Numbered from the stretch's first letter, positions 9,801-16,577 are shown. The stretch: DNA of 33,419 bases from CAYUVH01 sp964448135 (GCA_964448135.1 CAYUVH010000024.1:1-33419), one strand, 5' to 3'. Numbers and translations: made by a program. Notes: generated by a model from the sequence alone, not told the origin.

Positions 9801-10165
9801 TTTTCCTCAGCGGGCTAAACCTGCGCCTGCTTCTACCAGTGGCTTCCAGTCCCGTTTTGCTCCGTCGCTCCGACGGCGCACTGGGCGTGGCGTTGTCGCA
9901 CTTGCACGATGCGGATTCTTTTGCCGCTGCTCGCGCCATTGCGGAAACGTATTGGCCGGCGAAGGAAGAGGCCCGGTTAGCAAACCAATCCATCCGTGGA
10001 AACGTTTTGCAGATGCTGAGCCAGGACCGGACCCTGACCGATTTTCGCACAGGCCTGGTAATACCCGCGAAACCTTCGCAGGAGGAATTCCGTGCGCTCA
10101 TGCTGTCTGCACTGCCCTTGCCGCCCGAACTCGCCGTCTTGATGCCGGCCAACCCGGTTGCCTGA
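6809..10165 (+). CDS. Clp-like double AAA+ ATPase 2, with long C-terminal domain
   Basis: Second member of the triad, 1118 aa. I place the start at 6809, where ATG shares a base with the preceding stop in TAATG; an upstream in-frame ATG at 6749 would lie inside gene 1. Residues 1-190 form a private N-region (MNFSIPIL start, as in gene 3). D1 has Walker A GPRKVGKT (242-249) and a Walker B ending FDD (Asp312, Asp313), that is Asp instead of the catalytic Glu. D2 is intact: GPTGVGKT (515-522), Asp582-Glu583, MTSNLGV, FRPEFFNRLD, GARALKR. Its D2 pore loop is shortened to GTVNEPEGLLT with no GYVG. SSLGFG (Leu634-Phe636) sits exactly where ClpA has its ClpP-binding IGL loop. After D2 come about 340 residues; part of these (LRLLLPV, then GLxxx-like segments) aligns by eye with the C-terminal domain of gene 1. 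Probably a hetero-oligomer partner of genes 1 and 3. Confidence 0.85.
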   Translation: MNFSIPILIEERPAVGGQPTSFVVRPLFHSEPMQRSEKLGRALNRLSADLQGWLYRLGREPRHDRLADWALPPNFEETTVNVRLDLASGSHLKRFFLVGYEALGRRLFFTPNLPDLHFEVSGSQAVAERATTVFTRHFRELEKESEVFDLDVFALQGKARLTAIDITLKPAALAKKPQPPKRALLFGAEEKKEGEEELRRTGRLLQSLYPDDLDRAIGREREVDELARMLASTDRRPILLVGPRKVGKTTVLHELVWQMRTRKKERFAGQHEIWLLSPMRLISGMSFLGEWENRVLAILDYAREKDRVLYFDDLLGLLTAGMTCASDLNVAQVLRPALEKRSVRIIAEITPEAWRVLRERDRAFADLFQVIPIAEPTEPETLRVLVNVTRQLEEQYRCAFGLEVVPAVFDLHRRFAGDAAFPGKAAGFLRRLAVRHAHGAVERAEVLEEFRSQSGMSAALLDGRERLERSTILESLRAGLAGQDHAVEAFADVIVTLKARLNDPRRPLGTLLLLGPTGVGKTQSAKVLSQFLFGNADRLQRFDMNEYVDGASAGRLAGTVNEPEGLLTGAIRRQPFSVLLFDEIEKAAPEVFDLLLAVLDEGRLTDSLGRVADFTNAVILMTSNLGVRESRSSLGFGAGDQLEAADALFVGAAEKFFRPEFFNRLDRVIPFRPLATTQLESIARQLIADVFARDGLRRRECLLRVSPDAMKRLVELGQNPQLGARALKRVIEREVAQPIAERLAGVPPGTPTIANFDTREGALVLNLQELQPAPRSIFWPQIVGQSTAARLDAILDGANAALDRIEAALAEHEPKARIELGNLAPEQARYFACREQLKMLDRLIQAVENARRVPRRGATTARNPAAKPVRKAIWHYIGASAVLGRMRDQVALQHALEDWASQETTEVPDSPALALCRELALLEAMVQQPWDDRPVALVFQPLEERDAMFAFALAQMHFDFFNDIWGGSAKFLLEAITADDRFLQKLFKETNSKPTMALFLSGLNLRLLLPVASSPVLLRRSDGALGVALSHLHDADSFAAARAIAETYWPAKEEARLANQSIRGNVLQMLSQDRTLTDFRTGLVIPAKPSQEEFRALMLSALPLPPELAVLMPANPVA

Positions 10166-10168
10166 CCC

Positions 10169-12475
10169 ATGGCCATCAATTTTCCCATTCTCGTCTGGCC
10201 CGATGCCGCCGGCGGCCACACCGCCGTGCTGGTCGGCGACACGGATAATGTCGCCGCTCACGGTCACACGGCACGGGACGCGATTCAACAGATCAAGGAA
10301 TTGCTGGAATGGCGTCTGGAAAACGCGCCCTGGGACGTGGACCCGGATATCACGCAACCGGAACTGGTTGAATTGAAGGTCGAAGTGTTGCCGCAATACC
10401 AGGAACACCGACGAGTCATTCCCTGCCCGCAAACGTTGTGGCTGCGCGTGCCTTGCGTGACCGGTGTCCAGGAAAACGGCCTGCGCACCTGCACGGTGCC
10501 GCATCTGGGACTGCGATTCAATTACCAAGACGCCACCGTGCTCAAGGGGCTGGCTTCGCACTACATCAAGGAGGCGCTGCAGGGACTCTCGCCGTTGCAA
10601 CTGTCGGGCCGCCTGCCACCGCGGCATTGCCGGCTCGAGACGCTCGTCTTGCGCGGGCCGCGCATCCGCAATCGCCGGCTCCCCGCACCAGATCGCGCCG
10701 AAGTGAAGGTGCTCTTTGCCGTGGCGGACCCGCTGCTTCAGGCCTTGCGCCGTAAGCGCACCATTTCCGCCGCGTACGGCCGCGAGAAGCTATCGGAAGC
10801 GCTCGCCCGGAAATTGGGCCGGGAAAAAGCCAATGTGCTGCTGGTCGGCGAACCGGGCGTCGGCAAATCCACGCTGCTGATTGACGCGGTAAAGCGGTTG
10901 ACCCGCGAGAAGCCTTCAGACAAGCAAGGCGACGAAGATTCTCCGGACGATCTGCGCGCGTACCGCTTCTGGAAGGGCAGCGCGGGACGGATGATTTCCG
11001 GGATGCGCTACCTGGGCGAATGGGAGGAGCGTTGCGAGGAATTTATCCGGTCCCTGGATTCGCTGGAGGGCGTGTTTTGCGCGGAGAATCTTTTGGAACT
11101 GCTGCGAGTGGGGGGCGAAGGGCCAGGCGACAGCGTTGCGGCGTTCATGCTGCCCTATCTGCAAAGGGGTGATTTGCGCATGGTGGCCGAGGCGAGCCAA
11201 GCCGAAGTAGAAGCCTGCCGTCGGTTGCTGCCCGGGCTGTTGGATGTATTTCAAGTTGTCCCGGTGCCGGCATTCAATGATGCCGGGGCCGTGGAGGTCC
11301 TTAACCGCCTCGCCAGCGCTTACGCGGCAGCGGGGCGTCTGACCCTGGAACCGGGAGTCATTCCGCTAACTCATCGGCTGTTTAAGCGGTTCCTGCCGTA
11401 CTCTGTTTTTCCCGGACCGGCGGCGGGTTTCGTTCGTGACTTGTGCGATGAGACGAGGCGCCGCCCCAAGACCAACGCGGAAGAGACGCCAGTGACCAAG
11501 GCCGACGTCGTTGGGCGATTCATCAAACGAACCGGCTTGCCTGAAGTTTTTCTGCGGGATGAACTTCTCCTATCACTCGAGGAAATTCACTCAACCTTCG
11601 CCGAGTCAATCATCGGCCAGGATGAAGCAACGCTGGCGGGCGCGCGACTGGTGACCCAAATCAAAGCGGGATTGACCGACCCGGCCCGGCCGTTTGGCGT
11701 GCTGCTTTTCTGCGGCCCAACCGGTGTGGGCAAAACCGCGCTGGCCAAGACCATGGCCGAATTCTGTTTCGGCACGGGCGGGGAAAAGGATCGTCTTATC
11801 CGCCTGGACATGAGCGAATACAACGGGTGGGGCGCCGCCAACCGGTTGCTACAATCCCCCAAAGGCACGGCGGCCGCGTGGATAGAGAAAATACGGCGGC
11901 AGCCTTTCTGCGTCGTGCTCTTTGATGAGATCGAAAAGGCGGACGCGGGGGTCTTCGACGTTCTGCTAGGGCTGCTGGACGAAGGCCGGCTGACGGATCG
12001 TTTTGGCCGCGTTACGGATTTTCGCAGTTCGATCATCATTCTGACGTCGAATCTGGGCGCGAAAAACACGGGCGTGCCTGGTTTCCTGCCTGATGCCAGC
12101 CCTGCCTACGAGTCGGAGGTGGGGAAGTTTTTTCGTCCGGAATTCTTCAACCGATTGGACGCCGTCATCGCGTTCAAACCACTCGCGCCCGCTGAAGTCG
12201 AGCTCATCACGCGCAAGGAACTTGGAGACCTTGCCGCCCGTGAAGGTTTTGCCGCGGCCGGTATCCGGCTGGAATGGTCCGGAGACATTCTCCAAATGCT
12301 CGCGCGTGACGGTTACGATCACCGGCTCGGCGCGCGACCATTGCAGCGCGCGATCGAGCGGCTGGTCGTGACTCCGTTGGCGCGTTGGAGGGTCAGCAAT
12401 CCGGATGCGCGCGGAGTTGTCCTGAATTTGGATTTGGATGCGGCAGGACGGATTCTCATCACCGTGGCAAAGTGA
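10169..12475 (+). CDS. Clp-like double AAA+ ATPase 3, short form
   Basis: Third member, 768 aa, starting three bases after the stop of gene 2. The N-region (1-175) begins MAINFPILVWPDAAGG and continues VAAHGHTARDAIQQIKELL, a pattern faintly like a HicB-type fold; this is only a resemblance. D1: Walker A GEPGVGKS (227-234); Walker B region FCAEN with Ala305 in place of Asp and Glu306 kept; pore-loop segment GMRYLGEWEER retains the aromatic residue. D2: GPTGVGKT (516-523), Asp586-Glu587, LTSNLGAKN, FRPEFFNRLD, YDHRLGARPLQR, all intact. The D2 pore loop reads LLQSPKGTAAAW, with no GYVG. VPGF (636-639) lies at the ClpP-loop position. The protein ends soon after the D2 small domain, so it lacks the C-terminal extension of genes 1 and 2. 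It is the last gene of the operon, 28 bases before a terminator. Confidence 0.85.
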   Translation: MAINFPILVWPDAAGGHTAVLVGDTDNVAAHGHTARDAIQQIKELLEWRLENAPWDVDPDITQPELVELKVEVLPQYQEHRRVIPCPQTLWLRVPCVTGVQENGLRTCTVPHLGLRFNYQDATVLKGLASHYIKEALQGLSPLQLSGRLPPRHCRLETLVLRGPRIRNRRLPAPDRAEVKVLFAVADPLLQALRRKRTISAAYGREKLSEALARKLGREKANVLLVGEPGVGKSTLLIDAVKRLTREKPSDKQGDEDSPDDLRAYRFWKGSAGRMISGMRYLGEWEERCEEFIRSLDSLEGVFCAENLLELLRVGGEGPGDSVAAFMLPYLQRGDLRMVAEASQAEVEACRRLLPGLLDVFQVVPVPAFNDAGAVEVLNRLASAYAAAGRLTLEPGVIPLTHRLFKRFLPYSVFPGPAAGFVRDLCDETRRRPKTNAEETPVTKADVVGRFIKRTGLPEVFLRDELLLSLEEIHSTFAESIIGQDEATLAGARLVTQIKAGLTDPARPFGVLLFCGPTGVGKTALAKTMAEFCFGTGGEKDRLIRLDMSEYNGWGAANRLLQSPKGTAAAWIEKIRRQPFCVVLFDEIEKADAGVFDVLLGLLDEGRLTDRFGRVTDFRSSIIILTSNLGAKNTGVPGFLPDASPAYESEVGKFFRPEFFNRLDAVIAFKPLAPAEVELITRKELGDLAAREGFAAAGIRLEWSGDILQMLARDGYDHRLGARPLQRAIERLVVTPLARWRVSNPDARGVVLNLDLDAAGRILITVAK

Positions 12476-12503
12476 ATCCTGGGGGCCGGCAGCAGGCCTA
12501 AAC

Positions 12504-12525
12504 CTGCCCGAGCGGGCAGCTTTTT
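12504..12525 (+). terminator. Terminator of the Clp-like operon
   Basis: CTGCCC (12504-12509) and GGGCAG (12514-12519) form a hairpin with a GAGC loop, followed by C and five T. It lies 28 bases after the third ATPase gene. Confidence 0.7.
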
Positions 12526-12612
12526 GTCGCTGTCCGAAAAATATTTTGCAAATGTAGGGATTAGCCCTCGACAAGCTGTGGCTTTGCTCTGACTCTCGCC
12601 TTGACCGGGCTA

Positions 12613-12765
12613 ATGAGCAGTTTTGTAAACAGGTTCTTTAGTGATCCTGTGGTCGGCTTGCTTGCAGTGTTGTCAGTGGTTTTGATCGGATACCTCGCAT
12701 GGAGCGCTTTCCGTGAACGCCGTGACCATCGCTCAAGTTCTTCGCGCCGACGCAGGGCACCATAA
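12613..12765 (+). CDS. Small single-span membrane protein, 50 aa
   Basis: An ATG-started frame encodes 50 residues: a short polar start (MSSFVNRFFSDP), one hydrophobic segment of about 21 residues (VVGLLAVLSVVLIGYLAWSAF), then a strongly basic, Ser/Arg-rich tail ending RRRRAP. By the positive-inside rule the tail should face the cytoplasm and could bind nucleic acid or acidic partners. It has no recognised family. It follows the Clp-like operon on the same strand but beyond its terminator, so any link is only positional. No clear Shine-Dalgarno sequence is visible. The textbook membrane topology supports a real gene; chance ORFs of this length are common in G+C-rich DNA. Confidence 0.5.
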   Translation: MSSFVNRFFSDPVVGLLAVLSVVLIGYLAWSAFRERRDHRSSSSRRRRAP

Positions 12766-12804
12766 ATCGCAGCGCGTCCACGACCGCGGGCCGATTATTG
12801 AATT

Positions 12805-12836
12805 GGTGAGAAGGGGAAGTCTCACCGACGGGTGAG
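12805..12836 (+). other. Alternating hairpins (GGTGAG-CTCACC-GGTGAG)
   Basis: GGTGAGA (12805-12811) pairs perfectly with TCTCACC (12820-12826). The same central CTCACC also pairs with GGTGAG at 12831-12836. The two hairpins are mutually exclusive, as in attenuators and riboswitch expression platforms, but no T-tract or downstream plus-strand gene follows. Confidence 0.45.
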
Positions 12837-12930
12837 GTGTCTACCGGAAGCGTGAGGCATCAGGTGCCGGGAGCGATGGAATCACTTTCAAGAGAGTTAG
12901 CCCGATAATTTCAACAGCAAGGGGCATCCG

Positions 12931-12974
12931 GAAAAAGAAAAGAGCCAACACCACTTTGCCGTGATGTTGGCTCT
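12931..12974 (-). terminator. Intrinsic terminator, minus strand
   Basis: The 10-bp stem AGAGCCAACA/TGTTGGCTCT plus inner CAC/GTG pairs is followed on the minus strand by TTTCTTTTTC. It ends the candidate small RNA and would back up the rho terminator. Confidence 0.75.
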
Positions 12975-13056
12975 GAAATCAACGATCCGGGCAGCGGTTC
13001 GCCAAGGAGGTGGGGATGGGGAATCCCGCTGAAGGAAACGATCCGCCACCCGAATC
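12931..13056 (-). ncRNA. Candidate small RNA downstream of rho
   Basis: Reading the minus strand, a TTGACA (plus 13085-13090) lies 16 bases before TAAATT (13063-13068). About 125 bases later comes an intrinsic terminator: AGAGCCAACA (12941-12950) pairs with 12965-12974, with inner CAC/GTG pairs, followed on the minus strand by TTTCTTTTTC. The interval has no plausible protein. It contains CAGCGG and CCGCTG able to pair, besides the terminator stem. A second, independent terminator for rho lies just upstream, so this unit would be transcribed on its own. I do not recognise an RNA family. Confidence 0.45.
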
Positions 13057-13062
13057 AATTTA

Positions 13063-13090
13063 AATTTAATCCTGCGCGTGTTAGTGTCAA
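13063..13090 (-). promoter_or_regulatory. Promoter for the candidate small RNA
   Basis: On the minus strand a perfect TTGACA, a 16-base spacer and TAAATT (four of six matches). It points away from rho into the region ending at the 12941-12974 terminator. Confidence 0.45.
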
Positions 13091-13093
13091 CAG

Positions 13094-13126
13094 TGAAAAA
13101 TGCGGAAGCGGATTCCGCATTTTCCA
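13094..13126 (-). terminator. Terminator of rho
   Basis: A perfect 11-bp stem (AAAATGCGGAA at 13097-13107 with 13113-13123) around a five-base loop, with two further outer pairs. On the minus strand it ends in a T-run (ATTTTTCAC) and begins within a few bases of the rho stop codon. Confidence 0.8.
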
Positions 13127-13129
13127 CAG

Positions 13130-14734
13130 TCAAGTAACGGCCATGCCCAGCAGGAACTCGATGTTGCTGCCGGTCTTTTTCAGCTTGTTCAGCACCAGTT
13201 CCATGGCTTCCACCGGCGGCACGCCGGTAAGCGCGCGGCGCAGGATGACGACTTTGTTGTATTCGTCCGGATGGTAGAGCAGTTCCTCTTTGCGGGTGCC
13301 GGAACGCTCGATGTTGATCGAGGGGAAAATGCGGCGATCCACCAGCGCGCGATCGAGGTGCACTTCCATGTTGCCGGTGCCCTTGAACTCTTCAAAGATG
13401 ACTTCATCCATGCGCGAACCGGTGTCCACCAGGGCGGTGGCGATGATGGTCAGCGAGCCGCCTTCTTCAATATTACGGGCCGCGCCGAAGAACCGCTTGG
13501 GCTTGTGGAGGGCGTTGGCGTCCACACCGCCGGAGAGGATCTTGCCGGAGTGGGGCTGCACGGTGTTGTAAGCGCGCGCGAGACGGGTGATGGAGTCGAG
13601 CAGGATGACGACGTCGCGCTTGTGCTCGATCATGCGGCGCGCCTTTTCGATGACCATCTCGGCCACCTGGACGTGCCGCTCGGGCGGTTCGTCGAAGGTG
13701 GAGCTGATGACTTCCGCTCCGCGGCAGGTCCGCTCCATGTCGGTCACTTCTTCCGGCCGCTCGTCGATGAGCAGGATGAACAGGTACGACTCCGGGTTGT
13801 TCTTTAGAATCGCATTCGCCAGCTTCTGCATGAGCACCGTCTTGCCGGTGCGGGGAGGCGCGACGATCAGCCCACGCGAGCCCTTGCCGATCGGGCAGAC
13901 CAAATCCAATACGCGGGTGGAAAGTTCGTCCGACGCCGTTTCCAGAATGAACCGGCGGTTCGGGAACAGCGGCGTAAGGTTGTCGAAATGGGTTTTGTCC
14001 TTCGCCTTTTCCGGGTCTTCCTGATCCACGGCTTCAACTTTGAGCAGCGCGAAAAAGCGTTCCTTCTCCTTGGGCGGACGGATCTGGCCGGCGATCAAGT
14101 TACCGGTCTGCAAGTCGAAGCGGCGGATTTGCGACGGGGAAACGTAGATGTCCTCGGGGCACGGCAGGTAATTGAAACTCTGTGAACGCAGGAAGCCGAA
14201 GCCTTCAGGCAACACTTCCAGCACGCCTTCCGAAAAGAGCACGCCGGCGCGTTCGGCGTTCTTTTGGAGAATATGGAAAATGACCTCATGCTTCCGCATG
14301 GTGCCGAAGTTTTCCACGTTCAAATCGCGGGCCATCTGGTTGAGGTCCGTCATGGACATGGCCTGAAGCTTCGCGATGTTCAGCGACGTCGCCACATGGT
14401 CCTTGCTGCCGTCCTTGGCATCCTTGGCATCCTGGCCATCTTGAGCGTCGTCGTCCTGGCGCGGGCCGCGGCGTTGCGGCTTGTTGTTGTCCGCAGGTTG
14501 TTCCTGGCGGCCGGCATTCCGGCGTTCGCCTTTCGCCTTCTCAGGCTCGGGCGCGGGCTCGTCGGCGGGGGGAAACATGGGTTCGCGCGCGGGGGCGGCA
14601 GGTTCGGGGGCCGGGGCGGCAGGAGCGGCCTCGGCGGCGGGCGAAGAAACATCCTCAGGCGCGGGGGCTTCCGGGAGGACTTCCCCCTCCTTCGGCTTTT
14701 TGGCCCGCGGCTTTTTGGTGACGACTTTCGGCAT
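13130..14734 (-). CDS. rho: Transcription termination factor Rho
   Basis: Hexameric RNA-dependent ATPase/translocase that ends transcription. I take the ATG at 14734 (MPKVVTKKPRAKK), giving 534 aa; the upstream in-frame extension looks non-coding. E. coli Rho is 419 aa: the extra is a low-complexity, charged and Ala/Pro-rich N-terminal region of about 115 residues, with Asp/Ala/Lys repeats near 95-112. Then come the Rho N domain (MSMTDLNQMARDLNVEN), the RNA-binding cold-shock-like domain (GFGFLRSQSFNYLPCPEDIYVS), Walker A (APPRTGKT), the catalytic and Q/R-loop segments (LLIDERPEEV, LSGGVDANALHKPKRFFGAAR, GTGNMEVHLDR). Extensions of this kind occur in several phyla and can affect RNA binding or condensate formation. 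Gene order is purF then rho on the minus strand, with a 360-base gap and no close coupling. Confidence 0.96.
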   Translation of the reverse strand: MPKVVTKKPRAKKPKEGEVLPEAPAPEDVSSPAAEAAPAAPAPEPAAPAREPMFPPADEPAPEPEKAKGERRNAGRQEQPADNNKPQRRGPRQDDDAQDGQDAKDAKDGSKDHVATSLNIAKLQAMSMTDLNQMARDLNVENFGTMRKHEVIFHILQKNAERAGVLFSEGVLEVLPEGFGFLRSQSFNYLPCPEDIYVSPSQIRRFDLQTGNLIAGQIRPPKEKERFFALLKVEAVDQEDPEKAKDKTHFDNLTPLFPNRRFILETASDELSTRVLDLVCPIGKGSRGLIVAPPRTGKTVLMQKLANAILKNNPESYLFILLIDERPEEVTDMERTCRGAEVISSTFDEPPERHVQVAEMVIEKARRMIEHKRDVVILLDSITRLARAYNTVQPHSGKILSGGVDANALHKPKRFFGAARNIEEGGSLTIIATALVDTGSRMDEVIFEEFKGTGNMEVHLDRALVDRRIFPSINIERSGTRKEELLYHPDEYNKVVILRRALTGVPPVEAMELVLNKLKKTGSNIEFLLGMAVT

Positions 14735-15095
14735 AAAAATACAAACGCTATAACACGTTAAACACGCAAATGCGCGCATGGATGCAGACAATGCGCTCAC
14801 TACGCATCATTCACCAAGCACGCCAAGAACCGCGGTGAAGCGGTTGATTCAAACGCTAATCCCGTCGCGGCGAGTGATTTCGTCAAGGACGACGCACCAG
14901 CCCGGATTCAGGTTGGACGAACGAAAACGAGTTTCGGTTCAATCTGGAATTATTCCAACCGGGAGCGGGCTGCCTGGCTGGTTCGGTTTTGAAGCGCCCA
15001 ACCGGGCAACGGAGATGTCTCTAACAATTCCAGCATGACTTAACCCACGGTCGCTGTCAAGCCGACCGCGAAGTTTTTTCGCAACGCGGGGAGGC
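14735..15095 (-). other. Spacer between purF and rho
   Basis: I see no gene here. It contains a minus-strand TTGACA (plus 15055-15060) followed after 17 bases by the weak -10 CATGCT, which would give rho an mRNA leader of about 290 bases, and a palindromic GGAATTATTCC near 14947. A long leader would fit autogenous control of rho, known in E. coli, but the promoter is not convincing. Confidence 0.35.
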
Positions 15096-16577
15096 CTACA
15101 AGAGCCGGAATTGGGCCTTTTCCCGCGCGAGGGATTCGCTCAACCCCGGGCGGCGGCCGTTGCGTCGCTCGATGATTTCCTTGTCCACTTCGGGGTGAAA
15201 TTTGAGCGGATATTCTCCGTCGTAGCAGGCCATGCAAAACGAGGCAGCCGGAAGACCCGTGGCTTTCACCAAACCGTCCTGGGACAGGTAGTAAAGGGAG
15301 TCGGCGCCGAGATACTCGCGGATCTGGTCGATCGTATTGTTGGCCGCCATGAGCTTGCTGCGATCCGGGAAATCGATGCCGTAAACGCAGGGATTTTTGT
15401 GGGGTGGACAGCTCACCAGGACGTGGACTTCCTTCGCGCCGGCCTCTTTCAAATTCCGGACGCGCGCCCGACAGGTGGTGCCGCGGACGATGGAATCGTC
15501 CACGATGATCACGCGCTTGCCTTTTACGAGATCGGTGATGAGGTTCAGCTTCACGCGGACGTCGAAGTCGCGGATGAGTTGCGAGGGCTGAAGGAAACTG
15601 CGGCCAACGTAGTGGTTCCGGACGAAGGCCATTTCGTAGGGAATGCCCGACTCCAGTGAATAGCCGAGCGCGGCGCAGTTGCCGCTGTCGGGTACCGGCA
15701 CGACGAGATCGGCCTGCACGGGGAATTCGCGCGCGAGTTGCCGGCCCATCTCGACGCGCACCTTGTAAACGTTGCGATCGGCGATGACGCTGTCCGGCCG
15801 CGCGAAATAGACGTATTCAAAAATGCAGAATGCGCGTTTCTTGTGATCGGGAAACGCCTGCAGGGAGCTGACGCCGTTGCTGTTGATGACCACGATCTCG
15901 CCGGGTTCGATGTCGCGGACGAATTTGGCGTGGATCAAATCCAGCGCGCAGGTTTCGCTGGCCAGCACCCAGCCGTCGTCAACCTGGCCCAAGCACAGCG
16001 GCCGGAAGCCGAACGGGTCGCGGGCGCCGATTAATTCGTTGCCGGTCATGATGACCAGCGAGTAGGCGCCTTCGATTTGGTGGAGCGTTTCGGCGAGGTT
16101 CTTCTGCCGGCCGTCCTTACCGGGCTGCGCCATGAGGTGCAGGATGATCTCGCTATCGACGGTGGTCTGAAAGATCGAGCCGCGGGCTTCGAGTTGCTCC
16201 CGCAATTGCGCCGCATTCGTCAGGTTCCCGTTGTGGGCGATGGCGATTTCCCCGAAGGCACAGTCCACGGTCAGGGGTTGCGCGTTGCGGAGATGGGAGG
16301 AGCCGGTGGTGGAATAGCGGGTGTGGCCGACGGCCATGCTGCCGTGGAGTTTTTGCAGGACGTCGCCTTGGAAGATTTGCGAAACCAGACCCATCCCTTT
16401 GTGGGTGTGGAATTGGGCGCCATCGCTGGACACGATGCCGGCACTTTCCTGGCCGCGATGTTGCAGGGCGTAGAGGCCGTAGTAGGTCAATTCGGCGGCG
16501 TGAGGGTGGCCGTAAACGCCGAAGACACCGCAATAATGCTTCGGATATTCGCCAGACGTATGTTCGCTCTGCGTCAC
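15096..16577 (-). CDS. purF: Amidophosphoribosyltransferase
   Basis: First committed enzyme of purine synthesis, turning PRPP and glutamine into phosphoribosylamine in the cytoplasm. The 493-residue protein begins with a 15-residue propeptide; removal exposes the catalytic Cys16 of CGVFGVYG. The N-terminal glutaminase domain shows LQHRGQESAGI and GHTRYSTTG. The phosphoribosyltransferase domain has the PRPP loop VIIVDDSIVRGTT. Four cysteines in RAFCIFEYVYF, HKNPCVYGIDF and FCMACYDGEYP match the Fe4S4 ligands of the Bacillus-type enzyme, so this is the oxygen-sensitive iron-sulfur form. The start codon is GTG, the only one available after an in-frame TAG, and no Shine-Dalgarno is seen. A weak TTGACC box close upstream would make the message nearly leaderless. 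Confidence 0.96.
   Translation of the reverse strand: MTQSEHTSGEYPKHYCGVFGVYGHPHAAELTYYGLYALQHRGQESAGIVSSDGAQFHTHKGMGLVSQIFQGDVLQKLHGSMAVGHTRYSTTGSSHLRNAQPLTVDCAFGEIAIAHNGNLTNAAQLREQLEARGSIFQTTVDSEIILHLMAQPGKDGRQKNLAETLHQIEGAYSLVIMTGNELIGARDPFGFRPLCLGQVDDGWVLASETCALDLIHAKFVRDIEPGEIVVINSNGVSSLQAFPDHKKRAFCIFEYVYFARPDSVIADRNVYKVRVEMGRQLAREFPVQADLVVPVPDSGNCAALGYSLESGIPYEMAFVRNHYVGRSFLQPSQLIRDFDVRVKLNLITDLVKGKRVIIVDDSIVRGTTCRARVRNLKEAGAKEVHVLVSCPPHKNPCVYGIDFPDRSKLMAANNTIDQIREYLGADSLYYLSQDGLVKATGLPAASFCMACYDGEYPLKFHPEVDKEIIERRNGRRPGLSESLAREKAQFRLL

Noticed and set aside
3492..12475. Assigning the triad as clpA, clpB or clpC
   Set aside because: Clp N-repeats, the ClpB middle domain, intact D1 Walker B and the GYVG loop are all missing, so standard symbols would mislead.
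12897..13133. Minus-strand frame after rho
   Set aside because: It spans two strong terminator hairpins and starts inside the rho stop region; the candidate small RNA explains the DNA better.
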